Of a stretch of 8,944 nucleotides of DNA, positions 1-4,647 are shown in pieces. The notes beneath the pieces are model-generated. The model worked only from the letters and a program-made list of their open reading frames with translations, ran no database searches and had not been told where the DNA came from. The translations under genes and the position numbers were made by a program. Location of the stretch: the NCBI GenBank assembly GCA_023132075.1, contig JAGLYT010000048.1, forward strand, positions 1 to 8,944. Reading direction: 5' to 3'. The DNA comes from JAGLHV01 sp023132075 [NCBI: bacterium]. GTDB taxonomy: Bacteria > CBDUZB01 > JAGLHV01. Position 1 is the first letter of the stretch. Every line of letters begins with the position of its first letter.

Positions 1-201
1 ACACCAAAAGATAATATCTCCTATTTGTTCCTGCCGCTTATTACCTTTTAATGATAAATATTTTCCAAAATTTTTGACAAATTTTGTTTTATGCTTTCCT
101 TTATTCCAATTTTTAATATTATCATTATCATCCGGCGTATGTTCACCGCCGGGATGTATAAATTGAACAAAACATAATTTATTTTCTTTAGTTCTTCCCA
201 T
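1..201 (-). CDS. Conserved hypothetical protein, N-terminal 67 residues, cut by window edge
   Basis: An open frame runs from an ATG (199-201) to the window edge without a stop, so the gene is partial at its C-terminus. It is preceded by a strong SD, GGAGGGAG, at about 206-213. The visible protein begins MGRTKENKLCFVQFIHPGGE and is basic, with no signal peptide or membrane segment, so it is probably cytoplasmic. The short conserved-looking core (FVQFIHPGGEH, then NWNKGKHKTKF) resembles, from memory, uncharacterised bacterial proteins of unknown function; I cannot name a domain. It is the first gene downstream of the c-di-GMP riboswitch and terminator on the same strand, so its expression is probably controlled by c-di-GMP. 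Existence of the gene is well supported by SD, frame and regulatory context; its role is unknown. Confidence 0.8.
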   Translation of the reverse strand, partial: MGRTKENKLCFVQFIHPGGEHTPDDNDNIKNWNKGKHKTKFVKNFGKYLSLKGNKRQEQIGDIIFWC

Positions 202-214
202 ATTCTCCCTCCTT

Positions 215-245
215 AACCTGTCCCCGCGCACAGGCGGGACAGGTT
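215..245 (-). promoter_or_regulatory. GC-rich hairpin directly upstream of the SD
   Basis: A perfect 10-base inverted repeat, AACCTGTCCC (215-224) and GGGACAGGTT (236-245), with an 11-base loop that can extend the stem by two GC pairs around a bulge. It is strikingly GC-rich against the local composition. On the minus strand it ends one or two bases before the SD of the partial gene. On the plus strand it is followed by seven T (244-250), so it could also act as a terminator for plus-strand transcription. Its outer bases are shared with an alternative hairpin at 242-263. Confidence 0.6.
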
Positions 246-254
246 TTTTTAAAT

Positions 255-293
255 AAAAAAACCGATCTATCGTTTTTATGAACGACAAACCGG
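255..293 (-). terminator. Intrinsic terminator downstream of the c-di-GMP riboswitch
   Basis: On the minus strand the RNA forms a 13-pair stem between 281-293 and 262-274 with a 6-base loop, followed by seven U (255-261). Three of the 13 pairs are G-U wobbles that exist only in the minus-strand transcript; read on plus, the same positions are A-C mismatches. This fixes the strand. It lies between the riboswitch and the partial gene, the expected place for an expression platform that works by premature termination. Confidence 0.85.
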
Positions 294-315
294 CTATTAT
301 TTAATTTATTTTTTT

Positions 316-405
316 CTATCTTCGGTAACCCGGCGATCATAGGAATTTTCTCCCTCCAGACCCGTAGCTTTGCGTCCCATAATTTCTTACGGTTTGCCTT
401 TATCA
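316..405 (-). promoter_or_regulatory. Cyclic-di-GMP class I riboswitch (GEMM-I)
   Basis: Read on the minus strand, this leader contains the hallmark GEMM-I blocks in order: GGCAAACC (391-398), a 6-pair stem closed by a GAAA tetraloop, GGGACGCAAAGC (367-378), a second imperfect arm (about 333-365), and GGGTTACCG (323-331). These are the conserved parts of the c-di-GMP-I aptamer (Rfam RF01051). The base just before CAAACC (position 397) is G on this strand; in the family this G contacts the ligand and a G-to-A change there is linked to cGAMP selectivity, so c-di-GMP is the predicted ligand. A good promoter lies upstream (431-459) and an intrinsic terminator downstream (255-293), so control is probably by transcription termination of the gene at 1-201. 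Whether ligand turns the gene on or off cannot be read reliably. Confidence 0.92.
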
Positions 406-430
406 GACTATTTTGTTCCCTACACTAATA

Positions 431-459
431 AAACTATCCCCTATTCATCCATTTGTCAA
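431..459 (-). promoter_or_regulatory. Promoter for the riboswitch transcript
   Basis: On the minus strand a perfect -35 TTGACA (454-459) and a -10 TAGTTT (431-436) are separated by exactly 17 bases. The predicted start lies near 424, about 20 bases before the riboswitch. A short dyad, TTTGTC-N3-GACAAA (452-466), overlaps the -35 and could be an operator. The promoter is nearly the same as the one at 763-791. Confidence 0.75.
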
Positions 460-500
460 GGACAAATCATAGGCCTTCTTCCAACCCTTGAAATATGAAA

Positions 501-602
501 TTAGAATTTCTTAACCCGTTCCTCAGCCCTTAAAAGAATCATCAACTTACCCGTTAAGACACATAATATAATTAACAAAATACCCAGCAAAGCATTCCAC
601 AT
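501..602 (-). CDS. 33-residue membrane microprotein
   Basis: ATG at 600-602 and TAA at 501-503 enclose a 33-residue frame, preceded by a strong SD (GAGGGGGG, about 606-613). The protein has one hydrophobic helix at about residues 4-25 (ALLGILLIILCVLTGKLMIL) and a charged tail, RAEERVKKF. This is the layout of single-pass membrane microproteins that bind or tune larger membrane complexes; I do not recognise the family. It sits about 160 bases downstream of the promoter at 763-791 and just upstream of the riboswitch promoter, so it has its own transcript. The SD, the clean hydrophobic-then-charged design and the promoter support a real gene; absence of known homologues to compare with keeps confidence moderate. 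Confidence 0.6.
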   Translation of the reverse strand: MWNALLGILLIILCVLTGKLMILLRAEERVKKF

Positions 603-762
603 ATAATCCCCCCTCTATGTTTTGTTTAAATATTATCAACAAAAAAGAATCCCTTGATTATTATGTTCTGTTTCACTAAAAAATTAAAATAATCGAATTA
701 TTTATTTTATGATAGAGAATAAGATTGCCTTTCGCACTATTTTCTTTTTTATTATATTAGTA
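603..762 (-). promoter_or_regulatory. Leader of the microprotein gene with riboswitch-like 5' end
   Basis: This untranslated leader of about 160 bases contains no open frame of note. Its start (about 725-745, minus strand AAAATAGTGCGAAAGGCAA) aligns with the start of the c-di-GMP riboswitch leader (AAAATAGTCTGATAAAGGCAA), at almost the same distance from the -35 (62 versus 61 bases). The later riboswitch blocks (GACGCAAAGC, GGGTTACC) are absent, so it is not a working GEMM. A 7-pair AT-only hairpin with loop TCG (687-703) followed by a T-rich run could be a weak attenuator. Confidence 0.45.
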
Positions 763-791
763 AATCTATCGCAGTCTTATCCCTTTGTCAA
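763..791 (-). promoter_or_regulatory. Promoter for the microprotein gene
   Basis: On the minus strand TTGACA (786-791), a 17-base spacer and TAGATT (763-768). The block is closely similar to the promoter at 431-459: both read CCTTGACAAA, then one base and GGAT, then GATAG and TTTA at equal spacing. Confidence 0.72.
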
Positions 792-793
792 GG

Positions 794-817
794 TGAAATT
801 TATAAGTAATAATTTCA
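794..817. repeat. Inverted repeat next to the -35 box
   Basis: TGAAATT (794-800) and AATTTCA (811-817) form a 7-base inverted repeat around a 10-base centre, three bases from the -35 of the promoter at 763-791. The position suits an operator. There is no T-tract to suggest a terminator. Confidence 0.35.
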
Positions 818-849
818 ATGCTAATTCGGAATTGGTCTTTGGAAGAGCT

Positions 850-1070
850 TTAAAACCAGGTTACTAAGAAGAGCGAAATAATATTATTAGAATAATTATA
901 AACCGCATCATTAGATTGGTTATTTTCATAGGAATAGTTTATTTTTATTTCTATATCTCCGAAAACGGAATTTTTTAAAAGTTCTTTAGTTCCGTCATCT
1001 TAATATTGAATTGCTCTTCATCCACGTCTACTCCTCCTGAAAGCAAAAGAAATATATTTACTTCAGAATT
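850..1070 (-). pseudogene. Frameshifted remnant of an unidentified gene
   Basis: On the minus strand a protein-like frame with no start (NSEVNIFLLLSGGVDVDEEQ..., from 1070) meets a stop after about 31 codons, but a neighbouring frame takes over at the same point (about 999) and continues through DDGTKELLKNSVFGDIEIKI to a TAA at 850-852. A single base lost near 999 would join the two. A GTG at 1023-1025 with an SD-like GGAGGAG before it could give a short frame, but the amino-acid sequence continues sensibly upstream of it, so GGAGGAG may simply encode GG. The strand and place are those of a former gene just downstream of the glycoside-hydrolase-like gene. Family not recognised. A sequencing error instead of true decay is possible. 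Confidence 0.45.
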
Positions 1071-1109
1071 TTATTAAAAAAGTTTATCTAAGACGGACCT
1101 ACACAAAGT

Positions 1110-2234
1110 TTATTTCTGATTATCATACGCTTTATTTTCATTGCTTACGTCTTTTTCAAGAATACTAAGCATCTCTTCCGCTAATAAATGCTTTGAACTA
1201 AATATAATCACGCCCTTTGCTTTACTGCCGGTAACAGTATCAATCATCAAACTGAACTCTTGCTCTGCAATATCCCTGGTTTGAATAATAGGCAAAACAT
1301 TTTTACCTGTCAATTGAGCAACATAATCAGTAGTATCAGCAATCCATTTTTTGGACTTATTACACATTTTATGATACACCATCGGGGAAAAAATATCAAC
1401 ATATTCAGCCAGGGATGAATAATCCTGCCCAATAATTTTTTTTATCGCATTATTATGGTCACCGGTTTTCCAGGGGACAGTAAACATAGCTAAAAACATC
1501 TCCGGTTTATTCTTATTAATTATTTCCCGGACAGACTCTACTAATGAAGTTATATTCCGGCATTTCCATTCAGTCCAATTTTTTTCGTGCTCTTTAAGGA
1601 TCCACTCTGCCTTGCTTTTTGTTGTTTTTAGTATTTGGGGAATCTTTATTTTTGTTTCTTTCTGAAAAATTTTTAAACATTGCTCACAAAAACAGGTCTG
1701 TTCCAATATTGGTTCCGGTACTTCCCAGTGGCAGGGATAACGAATAAAATCCAGCCAAACTCCGTCAATATCATAATCTGTTATCAACTGTCTAATCTTA
1801 GCCAATTTTTCTTTTCTTAGGTCTTCCTGGTTGGGACATAAGCCTGCATACCATTTAACCTTAGAGATTTTCTCCCCTTTAACATTTATTGGCCTTGATT
1901 CAGGGTGTTTTTCCCAATAACGTTCACCTACAAAAATACTGACCTCAACAAGAAAATACATATTATTTTTATGTAAAGCGTTAATTAATTCTTTATTGCG
2001 GTAATCGCCAAAAAGAGCGTTTATTCCCCTGCTCTTTAATTCCTGTACAATTTGGTTTATATCTTTTCCTTTAAAGTATTTATCTTTGTAGTTAAGTCCA
2101 TAGATAGCTTTGATTTTTTGGTTTGGGTTTTGTTCCGCCTCCGGGGCAAAATCTACCCCGGGTAAAATGCAAATTAGAAGTATGGTAGAAATTATTATCA
2201 ACTGATGTGTCAAGTTCCTCTCTTTTTTCTCCAT
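1110..2234 (-). CDS. Putative TIM-barrel glycoside hydrolase-like protein, exported
   Basis: The 374-residue product has a basic N-terminus and a hydrophobic stretch at residues 11-27 (LIIISTILLICILPG), a signal peptide or membrane anchor; there is no good lipobox. The rest resembles the glycoside-hydrolase-like TIM-barrel families related to DUF4015/GHL10 and GHL6: GVWLDFIRYP at 158-167 (barrel strand with an acidic residue followed by RYP), SPMVYHKM at 283-290, and a late barrel strand GVIIFSS at 341-347. A cysteine cluster CFCEQC at 181-186, with C133 and C168 nearby, follows the RYP motif and may bind metal or form disulfides. Substrate is unknown; an envelope or extracellular polysaccharide is plausible. 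The start is supported by AAGG about 8 bases upstream. It is divergent from the transporter operon and not obviously linked to it. Confidence 0.8.
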   Translation of the reverse strand: MEKKERNLTHQLIIISTILLICILPGVDFAPEAEQNPNQKIKAIYGLNYKDKYFKGKDINQIVQELKSRGINALFGDYRNKELINALHKNNMYFLVEVSIFVGERYWEKHPESRPINVKGEKISKVKWYAGLCPNQEDLRKEKLAKIRQLITDYDIDGVWLDFIRYPCHWEVPEPILEQTCFCEQCLKIFQKETKIKIPQILKTTKSKAEWILKEHEKNWTEWKCRNITSLVESVREIINKNKPEMFLAMFTVPWKTGDHNNAIKKIIGQDYSSLAEYVDIFSPMVYHKMCNKSKKWIADTTDYVAQLTGKNVLPIIQTRDIAEQEFSLMIDTVTGSKAKGVIIFSSKHLLAEEMLSILEKDVSNENKAYDNQK

Positions 2235-2243
2235 ATAATCTAC

Positions 2244-2263
2244 CTTAAAAAGTAATTTTTAAG
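2244..2263 (-). promoter_or_regulatory. AT-rich hairpin overlapping an SD
   Basis: A perfect 8-base inverted repeat with a 4-base loop (CTTAAAAA, GTAA, TTTTTAAG). On the minus strand its 3' arm ends in AAG, part of the AAGG that serves as SD for the glycoside-hydrolase-like gene, so it could mask the ribosome site. The stem is nearly all A-U and weak. Confidence 0.3.
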
Positions 2264-2365
2264 TCGTTCTGTTTTAAATTAAATCAATAAGTTGCAATAA
2301 TCAAATAAATTACAAAAACCCATAACCCTGAAAAAAGTAAAGATTTAACTCAACTAGAAGGAATC

Positions 2366-2382
2366 GAGACACCCCGGGTCTC
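2366..2382. repeat. Short GC-rich dyad
   Basis: GAGAC (2366-2370) and GTCTC (2378-2382) flank ACCCCGG, and the alternative GGGTCTC pairing with GAGA-CCC also works. It stands out from the surrounding AT-rich sequence. No T-tract follows on either strand, so it is not a simple terminator. Role unknown. Confidence 0.35.
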
Positions 2383-2552
2383 AGTCATAATAAGAAATAT
2401 CAATAAAAGTATTATTCCCGATAATCTTCGAAGTTTTGCTTTTTGTTTTCAAAAGAAAAAATAATATAGTTTTAATTTTAACAAAATTCCTTTTTGAAAG
2501 CAATTAAATTTAGTATAAGTCCCATACAGGCTATGAATGTATCCCACCCCCC

Positions 2553-2581
2553 TTGACAGAGCAACAAAACTATGTTAAAAA
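2553..2581 (+). promoter_or_regulatory. Promoter of the LolA-like/barrel/RND operon
   Basis: TTGACA at 2553-2558 with CCTTGACA context shared with the two minus-strand promoters in this window. At 17 bases spacing the -10 is a weak TAAAAA (2576-2581). A better -10, TATACT (2585-2590), lies nearby but 26 bases from the -35, so the exact start is uncertain. Confidence 0.55.
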
Positions 2582-2622
2582 AGATATACTAGCAACTCCA
2601 AAATTACAACAGGGAGAAACCA

Positions 2623-3396
2623 ATGGCCAATAAAATTATTTTTCCATTACTCTTATTATCTTTAGTTAATTTTCCAATTATAAAAACATACGCAGAAACT
2701 CTTACCTCCCAGGAAATTGTGAATAAAATGAATGATGTCATCAATCCTCAAACAGCACAGGCAAAGGCAAAGATAACTATTATTACTTCCTCCGGAAAAG
2801 AAAGAACTTTTATTTATGATTCTTTCACTAAAGACCGGGGAGAAAAAAATCTCATCCGCTATTTAGAACCTAAACGGGCAAAAGGGCAGGCAATGTTGAT
2901 GCTCAATAATGCCGATGATATCTGGGCTTATTTCCCGCGTACGAAAAGAGTACGCAAATTAGCCACCCATGCTAAAAGACAAAATTGGGAAGGCAGTGAT
3001 TTTTCCTACGAAGATATGGGCTCAGGAGATGCTTTTATTGATGAATATAAAAACAAACTGTTGGGCGAAGAGAAAAAAGAAAATTATAATTGCTACAAAA
3101 TCGAACTGGAAAAGAAAAAAGACAGTGATGCCGGATATTCCCGCTTAATTATGTGGATAATTAAAGATAATTTCTTTCCTGTCGCCATGAATTATTACGC
3201 CAGGAAAGACCCCCAATTCCTTAAAAAAGTTTTAATCCAGTATGAAATAAAAGATATCGACGGCGTTCCCACCGGGATGAAAATGACGATGTATAACAAA
3301 ACCGATAATACCCAAACGAGCATGGAACTGCTGGAAATAAAATATAATTTAGATCTGGATGATTCTATTTTTTCTGAAAGGAATTTAAAAAAATGA
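2623..3396 (+). CDS. Outer membrane lipoprotein-sorting (LolA-like) periplasmic protein
   Basis: The 257-residue product has a signal peptide (residues 1-24, hydrophobic core then TYA before E25), so it is periplasmic. The mature part fits the outer membrane lipoprotein-sorting protein family (Pfam LolA_like, PF17131): a DDIWAYFPRTKRVRKL block at residues 98-113 and the signature GSDFSYEDM at 124-132, followed by alternating beta-strand segments expected of an open LolA/LolB-like half-barrel that shields a lipid. The cargo is not known for this family. SD AGGGAG (2611-2616) six bases before ATG fixes the start. The stop overlaps the next gene's start (ATGA, 3393-3396), so the barrel protein is translationally coupled. 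With the barrel and RND transporter it probably forms the soluble link of an envelope transport path. Confidence 0.88.
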   Translation: MANKIIFPLLLLSLVNFPIIKTYAETLTSQEIVNKMNDVINPQTAQAKAKITIITSSGKERTFIYDSFTKDRGEKNLIRYLEPKRAKGQAMLMLNNADDIWAYFPRTKRVRKLATHAKRQNWEGSDFSYEDMGSGDAFIDEYKNKLLGEEKKENYNCYKIELEKKKDSDAGYSRLIMWIIKDNFFPVAMNYYARKDPQFLKKVLIQYEIKDIDGVPTGMKMTMYNKTDNTQTSMELLEIKYNLDLDDSIFSERNLKK

Positions 3397-4586
3397 AATC
3401 CGATCACGATTCTTTTTGTATTTTAAAGATATTCATTATTTCTTTGTATTTACTATTACTGCCTTTGCATTTATACGCTTCTAAACTGGATATTTACGGC
3501 TATTTCCAACCCCAGCTTACCGGCACTTCTTCCAATGATGATTTTTACCAGTTTTCTTCCAATAAATTACGCATAGATTTTAAATGTGAATATTCAAAGT
3601 CTGTAACTTTTGGAGCTAATTATAATTTTATTCAGTATTCAGGGAAAACTCAATGGAATATGCTGGAATATATTCCCACGACAATAAGTAATGCCGTTCC
3701 TGCTGCCCAAACCGAATCATACGACATTTTATACGAAGATGATATCATCCTGGATAACGCCTATATCAAACTTTCTTTTAAGTATGCCGATATAACCATG
3801 GGAAAACAACAAATATCCCTGGGAACCGGCTATGCCTGGAACCCCACGGATGTTTTTAACTATAAGGATTTACTCGACCCTGCTTATGAACAGCCGGGGC
3901 ATAATGCTTATCGTATTGACTTTCCGATTAACAACAAATACAGCGTACTATTAATCTATTCCCCGGAAAACACATCGGAAAATTCCGGAAAGTTAATCAG
4001 CATTAAAGGAAAATTAGGACATTTTGATTATGCGTTTATTGGCATAGAAAAAGAATTTTTGTTTACTGATTATTTTACTTTTGATGATACAACCCAAAAA
4101 AGAAAAATTCTGGGAGGGGATTTTGTGGGCGAATTTCTGGGGCTGGGTGTGTGGGGAGAATATGCTTACAATCTTATTAAAGACACGGATGATTTTTATG
4201 AATCTGTTACCGGAATTGATTACACTTTTATCGGGGGAACCTATATTATGTGCGAGTATTACCGTAATACCGGGGGCAAAGATGATTATAAAAAATACGA
4301 TTTAAATGACTGGCTGCAATTCATTACCGCCCAGACAAAAACTATATCCCGGGACCAAATATACGCCTCTCTTACCCATCCAATGACTGACTTAATTACT
4401 GCGGGAACTTCCGTAATTACCAGTCTCAACGATGGCAGTCTTTCGTTAATTCCTTCTTTTACTTATAGCTTATTTGAAAATGTAGACTTATCGGTATTTC
4501 TAAATTTTAATCTGGGTAAAAAAGGAACCAACTATGACCGGACATTGGGAGATGGCGGAACAGCGAGATTACAGGTATATTTTTAA
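3393..4586 (+). CDS. Outer-membrane beta-barrel protein
   Basis: The 397-residue product carries a signal peptide (about residues 1-29, core ILKIFIISLYLLLLPL, cleavage likely after LYA). The mature part is rich in alternating aromatic and polar residues typical of transmembrane beta-strands, for example KLDIYGYFQPQL near the N-terminus, and ends in LQVYF, the C-terminal aromatic signature recognised by the BAM complex. The motif MGKQQISLGTGYAWNPTDVF around residues 136-155 resembles porin-like or DUF1302-like barrels that accompany RND/MMPL exporters, but I cannot assign a family firmly. There is no cysteine lipobox. SD AAAGGA lies 10 bases upstream, and the ATGA overlap couples it to the LolA-like gene. 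Likely role: outer-membrane acceptor or pore for the cargo moved by the neighbouring proteins. Confidence 0.8.
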   Translation: MKSDHDSFCILKIFIISLYLLLLPLHLYASKLDIYGYFQPQLTGTSSNDDFYQFSSNKLRIDFKCEYSKSVTFGANYNFIQYSGKTQWNMLEYIPTTISNAVPAAQTESYDILYEDDIILDNAYIKLSFKYADITMGKQQISLGTGYAWNPTDVFNYKDLLDPAYEQPGHNAYRIDFPINNKYSVLLIYSPENTSENSGKLISIKGKLGHFDYAFIGIEKEFLFTDYFTFDDTTQKRKILGGDFVGEFLGLGVWGEYAYNLIKDTDDFYESVTGIDYTFIGGTYIMCEYYRNTGGKDDYKKYDLNDWLQFITAQTKTISRDQIYASLTHPMTDLITAGTSVITSLNDGSLSLIPSFTYSLFENVDLSVFLNFNLGKKGTNYDRTLGDGGTARLQVYF

Positions 4587-4647
4587 GTAAAAGAACCCTA
4601 TCTCTGTTTTTATTAAATAACTTTATTTCCAAAAGGATTACTTACTT

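Larger units (their letters stand above)
2235..2622. other. Divergent intergenic region, 388 bases
   Basis: No certain gene. It holds the plus-strand operon promoter near 2553-2581, an 8-base inverted repeat CTTAAAAA-GTAA-TTTTTAAG (2244-2263) beside the SD of the minus-strand gene, and a GC-rich dyad at 2366-2382. One minus-strand frame (2248-2574) has no TAA or TAG over 109 codons but three TGA codons, and encodes hydrophobic segments; it may be the relic of a small membrane-protein gene. No clear minus-strand promoter for the gene at 1110-2234 was found. Confidence 0.6.

Noticed and set aside
603-762. Second working c-di-GMP riboswitch upstream of the microprotein
   Set aside because: Only the start of the leader resembles a GEMM; the GACGCAAAGC and GGGTTACC blocks are missing.
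2248-2574. Use of a genetic code in which TGA is a sense codon
   Set aside because: TGG is used freely for Trp in the neighbouring genes, and TGA is a natural stop in the ATGA overlap at 3393-3396 with a sensible next start.
4081-4305. Plus-strand 74-codon frame inside the barrel gene
   Set aside because: Out-of-frame shadow of the barrel gene; no SD and no protein-like features.
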